From: Bradyrhizobium yuanmingense
GTDB lineage: Bacteria; Pseudomonadota; Alphaproteobacteria; Rhizobiales; Xanthobacteraceae
DNA: 64,000 bases
Direction of reading: 5' to 3'
Assembly: GCF_900094575.1 (NCBI RefSeq)
Contig: NZ_FMAE01000006.1
Coordinates: 186,001-250,000, forward strand
A model generated the notes under the pieces. That model was not told the origin of the DNA and searched no databases. It saw only the letters and a list, made by a program, of their open reading frames with translations. The position numbers and the translations under genes were made by a program. Below, piece after piece: positions 26,524 through 35,637 of the stretch (position 1 is the first letter of the stretch; each line of letters opens with the position of its first letter).

Positions 26524-27837
26524 ATGGCGCTTCAAGACCGCTACGGCCTGCCGCTCTCCACCACCTCGCACGAGGCAGCATCCGCCTATCGCGACGGCGT
26601 CGACCTCATGCTCGCGGGCTGGACCGGCACGGCGGAGATGCTGGAGCGCGCGATCGCGGCCGACCCTGATTTCGCGCTGGCCCACATCGCCCGCGGCCGC
26701 GTTCATGCATTCTACCAGCAGGGCGATCTCGCGCGGCAAAAGGCGGCACGCGCGCGCGAGCTCGTGGCCGGGCGCGGCAGCGAGCGCGAGCGCTCGCATG
26801 TCGAGACGCTGGCGCTCGCGATCGAGGGCCGGCTGCCGGAGGCGATCGCATCGACGCTGAAGCATATCGACGCATGGCCCCGCGACGCATTGGTGCTGTC
26901 GCTGCCGCTTGGCGCGTTCGGCCTGTTCGCCTTCTCAGGCATGGCCGATCACGACCGCGCCCGGCACGAGCTCTGCGAACGCGTCGCCCCACATTACGGC
27001 GAGGACTGGTGGTTCCTCACCATGTCCGGCTGGGCGATGACGGAGAATGGCGACGTCGCGCGCGGCCGCGCCGTCACCGAGCGCGGCTTCCATCTGCGCC
27101 GGGAAAATGCCCACGCCGCGCACGCGGTGCTGCATGCGATGTTCGAGGATGGATCGACCGAGGACGCCGATCGTCTCGTCGACGAATGGCTGCCGGCTTA
27201 TGACCGCTCCGGAATCCTCCACGGCCATATCCGTTGGCATCAGGCGCTCGGCGCGCTCGAGCATGGCGATGCGGCGCGGGCGCTCGCGATCTATGCCGAC
27301 GTGCTTCGGCCCACTGCCACGCAGGCGCCGCCGCTCAACGTCATCACCGACAGCGCTTCGCTGCTGTGGCGCCTGTCGATGTACGGTCATGCGGTACCGA
27401 AGGCGCTGTGGCAGGAAGCCGACGCCGCCGCGCAAAAACTGTTTCCGAAATCGAGTCTGTCCTTTGCCGACGTCCACATGGCGCTATTCGCAGCCGCGAC
27501 GCAGAATCGCGAAGCGCTCGCCGCCCGCCTTGCGGCGATCGAGCAGCGGCTGGCCGACGGCAAGCTGCCGGCGGGCCCTGTGGTGCCGGCGATCTTCCGC
27601 GCACTCGCGGCTTTCGCCGATGAGGATTACCGGACTTGCGTGCAGATGCTCGCGCCGGTGCTCGGCGCAGTCGTGCGCATCGGCGGCAGCCACGCCCAGC
27701 GCGAGCTGATCGAGGACACCTATATCGTCGCGCTCATGCGCAGCGGTGAGCTGCCCCGCGCCCGCGCCGTGCTGGACGCCCGCCTCCACCGCCGCCCCTC
27801 CTTCCGCGACAGGCGCTGGCAGGCGGCGATGGGTTAG
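26524..27837 (+). CDS. Tetratricopeptide-repeat protein (TTC38-like)
   Basis: 437 residues, cytoplasmic, all-helical, with TPR-like pairs across its length (for example MLERAIAADPDFALAHIARG near residues 39-58, GDVARGRAVTERGFHLRREN, ALEHGDAARALAIYADVLRP). The layout, with a motif WFLTMSGWAMTENGD in the middle, resembles the TTC38 family known from bacteria to animals, whose function is not established. It follows the aldo/keto reductase gene closely (12 bases), which suggests a shared transcript. TPR proteins usually bind other proteins. Confidence 0.8.
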   Translation: MALQDRYGLPLSTTSHEAASAYRDGVDLMLAGWTGTAEMLERAIAADPDFALAHIARGRVHAFYQQGDLARQKAARARELVAGRGSERERSHVETLALAIEGRLPEAIASTLKHIDAWPRDALVLSLPLGAFGLFAFSGMADHDRARHELCERVAPHYGEDWWFLTMSGWAMTENGDVARGRAVTERGFHLRRENAHAAHAVLHAMFEDGSTEDADRLVDEWLPAYDRSGILHGHIRWHQALGALEHGDAARALAIYADVLRPTATQAPPLNVITDSASLLWRLSMYGHAVPKALWQEADAAAQKLFPKSSLSFADVHMALFAAATQNREALAARLAAIEQRLADGKLPAGPVVPAIFRALAAFADEDYRTCVQMLAPVLGAVVRIGGSHAQRELIEDTYIVALMRSGELPRARAVLDARLHRRPSFRDRRWQAAMG

Positions 27838-27847
27838 GTTATTGTTT

Positions 27848-27894
27848 GAGCATGAGCCTTTCGGAAAACCGCTACGCACTTTTCCGGATCATGC
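27848..27894. repeat. Short intergenic repeat (GCATGATCC family)
   Basis: GAGCATGAGCCTTTCGGAAA...TTTTCCGGATCATGC; related to 7738-7779. The arms TTTCGGAAAA and TTTTCCGGA pair. Common-looking element of the genus. Confidence 0.7.
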
Positions 27895-28034
27895 CACGAA
27901 AAAAACACCGCCCTGATGGCATGTGCCCGCCGGGACGGATCGGGCGATTTGGACGAATCGCCCTCGGGGTTGACGCGGTGATATTCCAGACGGGATTTGC
28001 AGCACAAACGGGATCGCAACCAACTTGCGGTTCG

Positions 28035-28667
28035 ATGGTTACGGTGCGGAACTCTTCCGCCATGGCCCCCTGGCTCATGAGCCCGACGACGCGCCTTCGC
28101 CGATTGGTCCTCGCCGCGTTGCTCGTGATCGCGGCAAGTCCTTGTTTTGCCGAGACTTCCAAACCCGTTCCGGTCAACAATCCGCCCGCGCAGCCGAACG
28201 CCTTCATCGATCTCCTGGCGCTGATGTCCGGCCACTGCAAGACGTTCAGAGTCGCCGGCCGCACCTTGCCGTGCAAGACGGTGGCCTATGCCCATGGCGA
28301 CACGGGACGGGTCAATTTCGCGGTCGCGGTCGACGATCCCTCCGATGACAGCCACGTGGTGTCGTTCTCCGGCGAGAACGGCAAGCGCGCCGACGACAAT
28401 TCCTACGAGCTGCGGATCGACCGCGTGCTGCTCAACTCCAAGAACCGCCCCAAGGTCGACGGCCTGCCCGTGCCCGCCGAGCAGACCTCGACCGGCATCT
28501 GCCGGCAGACCGGCAACTTCGCCGCCAGAAAGGTGAAAGACGTCACCTGCTCGGCGACCGATAGCGAGGGCCGCAAATACGAGCTGCTGTTCGTCTCCGA
28601 CGGCACCCCGGTCAGCGTGCGCCGCATCCGTCAGTCGGCCCCGTCGATCCAGGACCCGTTCAAGTAG
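28035..28667 (+). CDS. Secreted protein of unknown function
   Basis: About 210 residues from ATG 28035; starts at 28062 and 28077 are equally possible and none has a good ribosome binding site. The last of these gives MSPTTRLRRLVLAALLVIAA, the cleanest signal peptide, with cleavage near CFAE. The mature domain has four cysteines (GHCKTF, LPCKTV, GICRQT, VTCSAT) and motifs GRVNFAVAVDDPSDD and HVVSFSGENG. I do not recognise the family. It is downstream of the TPR gene but separated by a repeat, and probably has its own promoter. Confidence 0.65.
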   Translation: MVTVRNSSAMAPWLMSPTTRLRRLVLAALLVIAASPCFAETSKPVPVNNPPAQPNAFIDLLALMSGHCKTFRVAGRTLPCKTVAYAHGDTGRVNFAVAVDDPSDDSHVVSFSGENGKRADDNSYELRIDRVLLNSKNRPKVDGLPVPAEQTSTGICRQTGNFAARKVKDVTCSATDSEGRKYELLFVSDGTPVSVRRIRQSAPSIQDPFK

Positions 28668-29081
28668 GTCCGTGTCCGCTGGCGTCAACGTGTACGATCG
28701 CGCTGATGCCACGGAGCCCTGGCACTGCGCTCAGCTATCACGGTCGTACATTCATCGCAGACAGGATGCGATCCTCGCTGCGCTCTCCGAGCGACACCGC
28801 TTTCCTAATCCGCATCCGTGCCAGTTGCGAAAATCTACATGCGCCACTCTCGTGTCCCGGACTCGCACCGCATCGTCGAAGAGAAGCTGCGCCGCGTTCG
28901 GGGCGCGAGTCGCAGGCCATGCCTCTTCATGCGACGATAGATCGCGCGGCCTTCGCTCGTTCACAAACGTTAACGTGCGTTCATCGGGGAACTGAAAATC
29001 TGCGTCGTTTCGACGCCCGCAGTGGCTGGAACGCGCGGGATACTCATGTGTTGTCACACGACCTTCAACTGGAGTGATGAC
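28668..29081. other. Intergenic region, no supported gene
   Basis: 414 bp between two plus-strand genes. Open frames exist on both strands but have no recognisable protein and no convincing start. The stretch 28955-28990 is AT-richer and could hold the promoter of the next gene. No inverted repeat of the families seen elsewhere is present. Confidence 0.4.
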
Positions 29082-29384
29082 ATGAAATATCTCATTGCCG
29101 CGATCGCCCTTGGTGCTGCGGCGTTGGCCGGTGGATCGGCGAGCGCGGCCGGCAATACAAGTGCCAAGCAGACCGCGCAGGAAAGCCAGACCACCGACAT
29201 CAGCGCGCACCGCAGGCATTACCGCCACCATCATCATTGGCGGCATCATCACGGCTATTACCGGCCGTATTACAGGAGCTACGGTTATTACCCGCGGCAC
29301 CACGGCTATTACGGCGGCGGGCCCTACGGCTATTACGGCGGAGGCCCCGGCGTGACGTTCAGCTTCGGCGGCGGCCGCTGGTAA
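29082..29384 (+). CDS. Secreted His/Tyr/Gly-rich protein
   Basis: 100 residues. MKYLIAAIALGAAALAGGSA plus SAAG is a signal peptide; the mature part is dominated by RRHYRHHHHWRHHHGYYRPY and GGGPYGYYGGG-type sequence and ends FSFGGGRW. The His-rich stretch could bind metal ions, and such proteins are common in rhizobial periplasm or surface; no enzyme domain is present. The start has GGAGTGATGAC upstream. Followed by a bidirectional terminator. Confidence 0.78.
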   Translation: MKYLIAAIALGAAALAGGSASAAGNTSAKQTAQESQTTDISAHRRHYRHHHHWRHHHGYYRPYYRSYGYYPRHHGYYGGGPYGYYGGGPGVTFSFGGGRW

Positions 29385-29405
29385 GATCTGGAGAGACACG
29401 CGACG

Positions 29406-29436
29406 AGAGGCCCGCATCAGATGCGGGCCTCTTTTC
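29406..29436 (+). terminator. Bidirectional intrinsic terminator
   Basis: Perfect 12-bp stem AGAGGCCCGCAT/ATGCGGGCCTCT with CAG loop, then TTTT. It overlaps the stop region of the convergent amine oxidase gene. Confidence 0.9.
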
Positions 29437-30706
29437 ATTGTCCCCGAAGGATCATGTCCGCCGTCTCCAGGCCGCTCGCCAGTGCCGCCTCGACCGTGCC
29501 CATGTCGCGGCCGCGATAGAGCGCTTCACCGGAAAACAGCACCAAGCCGTCGCCGCGCGCGAGGATCGCCTGTGCCGCGCGCGTGCGCGGCGTCGCCCAC
29601 GAATAGGCGCCGCGCGCGAACGGATCATGCGCCCAGTTAGTCGCGGCGGACGCCACCAGCTCGCGCACGATGTGATCGCGCGGCAGGCCGAAGATTGCGG
29701 CGAGCGAGCCGAGCCCGGCATCGATCAATGCTCGCGCGTCGAGGCTTTCCAGCTCGGCCGTGCGGGGGCCACCGAACCAGCCCGTCAGCACGGGATGCTG
29801 GTCCGGATAGCGCGTCCACCAGACCGGGATCGCCTCATCCGACAGCAGGAAGGTCATGTCCGCAAGGTCTTCCTTGCGCTCGCGCCACCATGGCCGCGCG
29901 AAGCGCAGCAGGATCTTGATGACGTTGCCAAAGCCGATGTCGTCGACAGCAGCCAGCTTGGCACGCGCGCCTGCCGGTAGCGCGATCTCGCGCAGCAGCG
30001 GCAGCGGCACGGTGAGGATCATGCGGTCGCAGGCGTGCACGTCGCCGCCGGCGCAGCGAACGATCACCGCGCCGCCCTCCTCCGCAATCGCCGACACAAC
30101 GCTGCCGAGGCGGATGGTGACGCCCTGCCTGCGGCAGTCGGCCGCCAGGAAATCGATCATCGCGCCGTAGCCGCCTTCGATGCGCGCCTGCGGAGCGTGC
30201 CCGCCGTCCATCCATTCCGCGCGCAGCGCCAGCGTGGAGGCGCGTTCGGGATCGGCCGCGTCATAGCCTTCGACCATCCGCTCGATCGAATGGCGCAGCG
30301 GCGCGTAATTGTCGCCTGCAAAATGCCGGCGCAGGAAGTCGGCGACCGTGAGGTCGTCCTTCAAGTCCGCCAGCTTGGCCTGAAGCTCCGCTTCATGGGG
30401 ATCGTCGCGCTCGCGCGTGAGCTTCGTCCCGTCAAAGCGCCACTGCTCGCCTTCCATCTCCTGAAGCGACAGGCCGGCTTCGCGCAGCAATGCGCGTGTG
30501 ACCGGCGCCTCGCCATGGACGAACTCGGCGCCGCCGTCGGCGGCATAGCCGAACTGCGAGGCCGGCAGCGGATGAATGCGGCCGCCGCAGCGCTGGCGCG
30601 CCTCCAGGATCGTCACCTTGCTGCCGGCACGCGCCAGCTCGCGCGCCGCCATCAGGCCGGCCGCGCCGGCGCCGACGATGACGATGTGCTCGGACGGATC
30701 GGACAT
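29435..30706 (-). CDS. FAD-dependent flavin monoamine oxidase family protein
   Basis: 423 residues. N-terminal Rossmann motif IVIVGAGAAGLMAARELA followed by VTILEARQRCGGRI (GGRI of amine oxidases), and the C-terminal FAD motif LFSGEALYRGRDMGTVEAAL. The family oxidises amines, releasing aldehyde, ammonia and hydrogen peroxide, though some members act on other substrates. It is the last gene of a three-gene unit with a DHFR-like reductase nine bases upstream and a nitrobindin-like gene before that. Its stop lies inside a terminator shared with the convergent gene. Confidence 0.88.
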   Translation of the reverse strand: MSDPSEHIVIVGAGAAGLMAARELARAGSKVTILEARQRCGGRIHPLPASQFGYAADGGAEFVHGEAPVTRALLREAGLSLQEMEGEQWRFDGTKLTRERDDPHEAELQAKLADLKDDLTVADFLRRHFAGDNYAPLRHSIERMVEGYDAADPERASTLALRAEWMDGGHAPQARIEGGYGAMIDFLAADCRRQGVTIRLGSVVSAIAEEGGAVIVRCAGGDVHACDRMILTVPLPLLREIALPAGARAKLAAVDDIGFGNVIKILLRFARPWWRERKEDLADMTFLLSDEAIPVWWTRYPDQHPVLTGWFGGPRTAELESLDARALIDAGLGSLAAIFGLPRDHIVRELVASAATNWAHDPFARGAYSWATPRTRAAQAILARGDGLVLFSGEALYRGRDMGTVEAALASGLETADMILRGQ

Positions 30707-30715
30707 GGCCGCGCC

Positions 30716-31423
30716 TTACCGGCTCACGGCTTGCGGGTCGTTCTGGATCAGATAGCGCAGCAGCAGGACGCCGCCGCCGAGCTCGCGCGTGCTCTCCAGC
30801 GTCATCGCGGCGATCGGCGCGCGCCGGTCGCTGTCCGCCTCGGTGGAATCGAACACGAACGGGGCGCCCTTTGCGCCGTCGATCGCAGGGCTGAGGATCA
30901 GGTTGAATTCGTCGATGAGGCCGGCGCGCAGGAACGCGCCGTTGGCAACGCCGCCGCCCTCGACCAGCAGGCGCTTCACGCCGAGCTCGCGGCTGAGAAT
31001 GTCCAGCGTCAGTGCGAGGTCGATCTCGGATTTGCCGGCAAAGATGTAGGACACGCCCTCGCTGCGGAGGCCAGCGAGATGCGAATCCGGGACGTTCTCG
31101 GTCAGCACGACGACGATCGGATCGCCGCCGATCTCCGCGCGCCCCCAGCCGATCTTGCCCTCTGCATCGAGCACGACGCCATAGGTCTTCGCGTCGCGCC
31201 GGGCGAACCAGTTTTCGCGCGGAAATTTCGCGTCTGTCGAGGGATAGGGCCTGCCCTTGGCGAACTCCGAACCCGTGACGCGGCCGATCACCCAAGCATC
31301 GCCGCCGAGCTCATCGTGGATCTTCTCGAACCAGTCCGTGCCCGCGCCCTTCGGACGCCAGCGGCTGGGATGCGTGCGCCCGTCGAGGCTGGAGTGCATC
31401 AGGCAGATGACATACGGTTTCAT
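30716..31423 (-). CDS. Dihydrofolate reductase / RibD C-terminal family protein
   Basis: 235 residues, single RibD_C domain: YVICLMHSSLDGRTHPSRW at the start, GDAWVIGRVTG, and VKRLLVEGGGVANGAFLRAG plus LIDEFNLILSPAIDG near the end, the substrate and NADPH-binding signatures. Such proteins are reductases related to DHFR or to the riboflavin-pathway reductase; alone (no deaminase domain) they usually have unknown substrates. Start at 31423 chosen over 31471 because homologues begin MKPYVICLM. Middle gene of a three-gene operon (19-base and 9-base gaps). Confidence 0.86.
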   Translation of the reverse strand: MKPYVICLMHSSLDGRTHPSRWRPKGAGTDWFEKIHDELGGDAWVIGRVTGSEFAKGRPYPSTDAKFPRENWFARRDAKTYGVVLDAEGKIGWGRAEIGGDPIVVVLTENVPDSHLAGLRSEGVSYIFAGKSEIDLALTLDILSRELGVKRLLVEGGGVANGAFLRAGLIDEFNLILSPAIDGAKGAPFVFDSTEADSDRRAPIAAMTLESTRELGGGVLLLRYLIQNDPQAVSR

Positions 31424-31442
31424 GCAATCCTCAGGGCAGCGC

Positions 31443-32105
31443 TCAGGCCGCGGGTCCACCGCGCGCGGCACGATCGTTCACGATCGCCGCCAGCGGGTTG
31501 AGCTTGGGTGGCGCTATGAGCTGGAGCGTGTTGGTGTCGTGGTGATTGAACGGCGCGCCGCGCACGAACAACTCGGTCTGAATCAGATAGGTCCAGCTGC
31601 CGTCCTCGTTGAAGGTGATGTCGCAGCGATAAGCATCGGTGCGAAAGGCCTGCTCCAGAAAATCGGTCGAGCAGATCCCGTAGGCGGTGTCGCCGCGCTT
31701 GGCAGTGACCGAGATCGTCTTGTCGTCGGGCCCGGCCTTGCCCGAGGCCAGCAGCACCTGCCCGCGCGGGATCGCCAGGGTCTGCATGATCAGCCCGGTC
31801 GCCGGCTCCCACAGCCAGTAGCCGACCTGGTCGTGGAAGGTAATGTCTTCCTCGGGCGTGTTGATGTGGATGTGGTACCGCAGCCCGTACAGCAGCTGCG
31901 GCCCGTTGGCCTGCGGATCGATCGGATCCATGCGGATGTGCTCGATGAAGGTCCGCCGCTCCGGCCCTTCGGCCTTCGGATTGATGTCGATGCCCTTGTC
32001 CGCCTGCCAGGTGCCGGCAAGACGCCGAAGCGGGCCGAGATTGGTCAGGCCGTCGGGCGAGACGTCCTCGGGTTCGGTGAAGATATCGGCGGGAATGGGG
32101 AGCAT
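31443..32105 (-). CDS. Nitrobindin-like / FABP-family heme-binding beta-barrel protein
   Basis: 220 residues. LRRLAGTWQADKGIDINPKAE begins the beta-barrel (the GxWxGxG-like element of the THAP4/nitrobindin group) and HIHINTPEEDITFHDQVGYW and NHHDTNTLQL contain His residues where heme ligands are expected near the end. Nitrobindins bind heme with a distal nitric-oxide-reactive pocket; bacterial members of this larger form are mostly uncharacterised. It is the first gene of the operon with the DHFR-like and amine oxidase genes, which suggests a redox role. Confidence 0.72.
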   Translation of the reverse strand: MLPIPADIFTEPEDVSPDGLTNLGPLRRLAGTWQADKGIDINPKAEGPERRTFIEHIRMDPIDPQANGPQLLYGLRYHIHINTPEEDITFHDQVGYWLWEPATGLIMQTLAIPRGQVLLASGKAGPDDKTISVTAKRGDTAYGICSTDFLEQAFRTDAYRCDITFNEDGSWTYLIQTELFVRGAPFNHHDTNTLQLIAPPKLNPLAAIVNDRAARGGPAA

Positions 32106-32295
32106 GGCGGCCTCGCGGGGGTGCAGAGACCAGCCATAACACGGGCAGGCGGCGGCCTGAATTCAACTGTTAGCGGCACAGCGTCGGAGGCATTCGAGCC
32201 ATGCGAGGATGCGCATTGCATCCCGCGCCCGCCTCTGGCGCTGCAGCCGGGCCGGTTGACGAAGACGTCGAGGCTGGCGCGTCCCCGCGACCGCT

Positions 32296-32544
32296 TCAAG
32301 CCGCTTCCGACACCGATCTCGCACGCTGCTCGAGCACGCCGATCGTCGCGACCAGATTGTCGCGTCGGGCGCGAAGGTTGGCCGCGAGAAGCGGGTAGGT
32401 CGGCTGAACCGGGTCGAACACCCCGGCGCGCGCCTCTTCCTCGAGAATGTCGGTATTAATCAGCCGAACGCGCCACCATAAATCGGCGATCAACGCGTCG
32501 AGCCGGAGTTCGTCAGCAGCACCAGAACGGGACACTTCCTGCAT
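32296..32544 (-). CDS. Small hypothetical protein
   Basis: 82 residues: MQEVSRSGAADELRLDALIA then a Trp/Arg-rich segment (DLWWRVRLINTDILEEE) and a helical C-terminus. The ATG at 32544 follows GAGG at six bases. Soluble, no motif known to me. It lies between the operon above and the GGDEF-EAL gene, separated from both by 170-190 bp. Confidence 0.5.
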   Translation of the reverse strand: MQEVSRSGAADELRLDALIADLWWRVRLINTDILEEEARAGVFDPVQPTYPLLAANLRARRDNLVATIGVLEQRARSVSEAA

Positions 32545-32717
32545 CACTTGCCTCAACCTGAAACGGCCTCTCCACCGAGGCCCGGGCTTGGATCAGGACT
32601 GAGCAAGGGGAGTGCCAGGACGGGCGGGCGCAGCTTCCGAACCGGCAATTGAGGAACGCTCTTCGGCCCAAGGGGCTCTAGTGGCGGGGTATGATGAAAA
32701 CGCCTGAGGCATTGACC

Positions 32718-35438
32718 TCACGCCACCCGCCGTTTCCGGCGCGCCGTGGGGGCTTGCCAGGAGAGGCTTGCAAGCGGCACGGGCTTGCTGAAGTGAAATC
32801 CCTGGCCGAGCGGGATGCCGAGTGATTGGAGCCGTCTGACCTGTTCGGAGGACTCGACCCCCTCGGCGACGATCGACAGCTTCAGCGTCTTTGCCAGCTG
32901 CACGATGGATTTCAGCACGGCGACGGTCTCGCAGCGATCGATCCTGTCGATGAAGGATTTGTCGATCTTGACCTTGTCGAAAGGAAACGCCGTCAAATAG
33001 GACAACGACGAGTATCCGACACCGAAATCGTCGAGGGCAATGGAGACGCCGAGCGCCTTGAGGCGCTGGAGCGTCCTGAGGTTCTCCTCGGTGTCGGCGA
33101 GAAAAACGCTCTCGGTGATCTCGAGCTCGAGCCGGGTCTGCGGAAGCCCGCTCTGCGTCAACGCAAAGGTCACGGTGTCGACGAGATTGGCGCTGGCAAA
33201 TTGCAGGGCGGAGAGATTGACAGCGACCTTGATGTCGCCCGGCATGCTCATCGCATCGCGGCAGGCCCTGGCGAGCACCTGGTGGCCGAGCTCGACGATC
33301 AGTCCCCCCGCCTCGGCAACCGCAATGAACTCCGCCGGAGGGACGTAGCCCCTGGTGGCGTGATGCCAGCGCGCCAGGGCCTCGACCGATTTTACCCGAC
33401 CAGTGCCGAGCTCGATCACAGGCTGATAAAACAGCTCTATCTCCTCACGCCAGATCGCTTCACGCAGCTCGATCTCGAGCACGTTGCGTTGATCCGCTTC
33501 CGCCTTGAGCTCCGGTGAATAGACGTGGAAGCAGTTTCTGCCGGCATTCTTTGACCTGTAGAGCGCAAGGTCGGCGTTGCGAAGGATCTCGTCGACCCGC
33601 GTGCCGTGCTCGGGCACGAGCGCAAGGCCAATGCTACAGCCGCTCACGACGGGGTGGCCATCGATGTGAAAGGGTTCGGCAATGGCCTCGACCAGCCGCG
33701 CGGCCAGGCTTTCAGCGCCGTCGCGCATCGCGGCCCCGCCGGGTGCGACGATGACGGCAAATTCATCGCCGCCGATTCGCGCCGCCGTATCGGCATCACG
33801 GATCTGCGCCTTGATCCGGTCGGCAACCTGCTTCAGCAACGCGTCGCCGCATTGGTGGCCGAGCGCATCATTGACCGACTTGAACTTGTCGAGATCGAGC
33901 AGGAGTACGGCGAACGCGGGCTCCGGCCGGCGCGGGCGGGCCAGCGCCTCGTCGATGCGCTCCTTGAACAGGTTGCGATTGGCAAGGCCGGTCAGGCTGT
34001 CGTAATGCGCGAGCCGCTCAATGCGGTCCGCCGACGCCTTGCGCTCGGTGATGTCCTCATGCGTGGCAACCCAGCCGCCGCCCTCGCGCCGGCCGTAAGA
34101 GATGTAGACGACCCGTCCGTCCGGAAACTGCACGGTGTTCGAGATCTGCTCCGACTGGGCGAGCCGGTTCTTCAAATCGACGAGGTACGCTTCGACGTCG
34201 AGCACGGCGGTCTGCTTCGCGAACACCTCCCGGAAGTCCATGCCGATCCGGATGTCTTCCGGCACGAGGTTGTAAAGTTCGAGCCATTGCCGGTTGAACG
34301 CGATCAGACGGTCGCGGCCATCGAACATGCTCAAGCCCTGGGGAAGGTTCCTGAGCGCATCCTCGAACTTGCTGGCAAGATCGCGCCGCTCACGGTGGGC
34401 GCGATCCAGCGCCTGCTGCCGCCGCCAATGGAATGTCGTCGCGGCGAGGATGATGAACGTGAGCAGCAGCGCGCCGCCGAGATAGACCTTCTGCCTGAAA
34501 GCGGAGCGGGAATAGATCTCCTGCTCCGAAATGCCGACGGTGAAGATGAGCGGAAATGCGCGCGACCTGCGCGCCGTGATCAGTCGGTCGCTGCGGTCCG
34601 GCCGGTTCTCGTTCCAATATTGCGCATGGAAGCCGTCGCCCAGTTCGCGCTCGACGCGGCTCGGCGCGCTTTGTCCCAGCACGGAGCCCTGGTCCACGCC
34701 CCGGGCGGCGAGCACGACGTAGCTCGCGTTCCTGAGCATCAGCGTTCCTCCGACGCCGAGCTTTGCAGTGTCGTAGAACCTGCCGACGACGTCGACGCTG
34801 ATCGAGCCGACGACCACGCCGACCCGATTGCCGGCGAGGTCGAACAGCTTTCTCGCGAGCTGTATCGTCCACTTTTTGGACGCGCGGCCCAGCACCGGCT
34901 TCGCCACGTAAAGGCGATCGTCGACCTGAGACATGGTTTGAATGAAGTGTTCGCGATCACCGAGATAGAGCGGCGGACCGGAATAGCCCGCCGTCGTCTC
35001 GATCATGTATCCGTCCGATCCGATCAGAGCGAACTGGACCACATCGCCGGTGGCGATGCGGGCTTTGTCGGACCAGAACTTCAGGCGGAAGGCCCGCGGA
35101 TCCTGAGCGTAAAGTGCCCGTACCACCAGCAACGACTGATCCACGCGCTCGAAGATGCGCTCGGTGTTCTCCTCGAACAATTCGGCGACGCTGTTGCCGT
35201 GCGACCGCGCCTGCTGCATCGCATCCATCCGCTCAGAGGCGGTGATTGCGAAATAGCCGATCCAGACTAGCGGCAGAAAGAACAATGCGATCTGCAGCGG
35301 ACCATTCCGCAGGATCGCTCTTCCGGCTTTGCGGACTGCCCCTGCGGGAATCACGACGCGCACCCCCGCTTCGGCCGCCAGGGCAGAACTGCGTTCGCCC
35401 GCAGTATTGGCATCGCCTTGTCTCCGCCTCGACTGCAC
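32718..35438 (-). CDS. Membrane-bound cyclic-di-GMP enzyme, sensor-PAS-GGDEF-EAL
   Basis: 906 residues. Two membrane helices near residues 47-67 and 318-338 bracket a ~250-residue periplasmic dCache-like sensor. A PAS domain (about 350-460, SMFDGRDRLIAFNRQWLELY) is followed by GGDEF (RIGGDEFAVIVA intact, about 470-635) and EAL (SVEALARWHH, NLSALQ, LEITESV, ALDDFGVGYSS, KIDKSFI, VAEGVE, about 650-890). Both enzymatic motifs look functional, so it could make and break c-di-GMP in response to an external signal, affecting motility or biofilm. It starts with GTG at 35438; the ribosome binding site there is weak. Confidence 0.92.
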   Translation of the reverse strand: MQSRRRQGDANTAGERSSALAAEAGVRVVIPAGAVRKAGRAILRNGPLQIALFFLPLVWIGYFAITASERMDAMQQARSHGNSVAELFEENTERIFERVDQSLLVVRALYAQDPRAFRLKFWSDKARIATGDVVQFALIGSDGYMIETTAGYSGPPLYLGDREHFIQTMSQVDDRLYVAKPVLGRASKKWTIQLARKLFDLAGNRVGVVVGSISVDVVGRFYDTAKLGVGGTLMLRNASYVVLAARGVDQGSVLGQSAPSRVERELGDGFHAQYWNENRPDRSDRLITARRSRAFPLIFTVGISEQEIYSRSAFRQKVYLGGALLLTFIILAATTFHWRRQQALDRAHRERRDLASKFEDALRNLPQGLSMFDGRDRLIAFNRQWLELYNLVPEDIRIGMDFREVFAKQTAVLDVEAYLVDLKNRLAQSEQISNTVQFPDGRVVYISYGRREGGGWVATHEDITERKASADRIERLAHYDSLTGLANRNLFKERIDEALARPRRPEPAFAVLLLDLDKFKSVNDALGHQCGDALLKQVADRIKAQIRDADTAARIGGDEFAVIVAPGGAAMRDGAESLAARLVEAIAEPFHIDGHPVVSGCSIGLALVPEHGTRVDEILRNADLALYRSKNAGRNCFHVYSPELKAEADQRNVLEIELREAIWREEIELFYQPVIELGTGRVKSVEALARWHHATRGYVPPAEFIAVAEAGGLIVELGHQVLARACRDAMSMPGDIKVAVNLSALQFASANLVDTVTFALTQSGLPQTRLELEITESVFLADTEENLRTLQRLKALGVSIALDDFGVGYSSLSYLTAFPFDKVKIDKSFIDRIDRCETVAVLKSIVQLAKTLKLSIVAEGVESSEQVRRLQSLGIPLGQGFHFSKPVPLASLSWQAPTARRKRRVA

Positions 35439-35637
35439 AGGGGCACCCGCGGCTCGAAGCCGGCGCGGTGCTGTTCATGGCGCAAAGCTAACTGAAACAG
35501 CCTTAAGCTTTTGTTGGGGCAAAGCTCAATTCTTCAGCTCAAAGCCTCCGTATCATCACGGAGGTCGGCTGGTATTGGGCGATCAGGCACATCGCCATGT
35601 CGCAAGCGGCACATTTTAACCGTCTTTGGACCGTTTT

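Noticed and set aside
28752..29438. 228-codon minus-strand frame across the His-rich gene and its upstream gap
   Set aside because: Mostly opposite the signal-peptide protein at 29082; Met/Val/Pro-rich artefact with no start signal.
33606..35270. 554-codon plus-strand frame opposite the GGDEF-EAL gene
   Set aside because: Shadow frame of a well supported gene.
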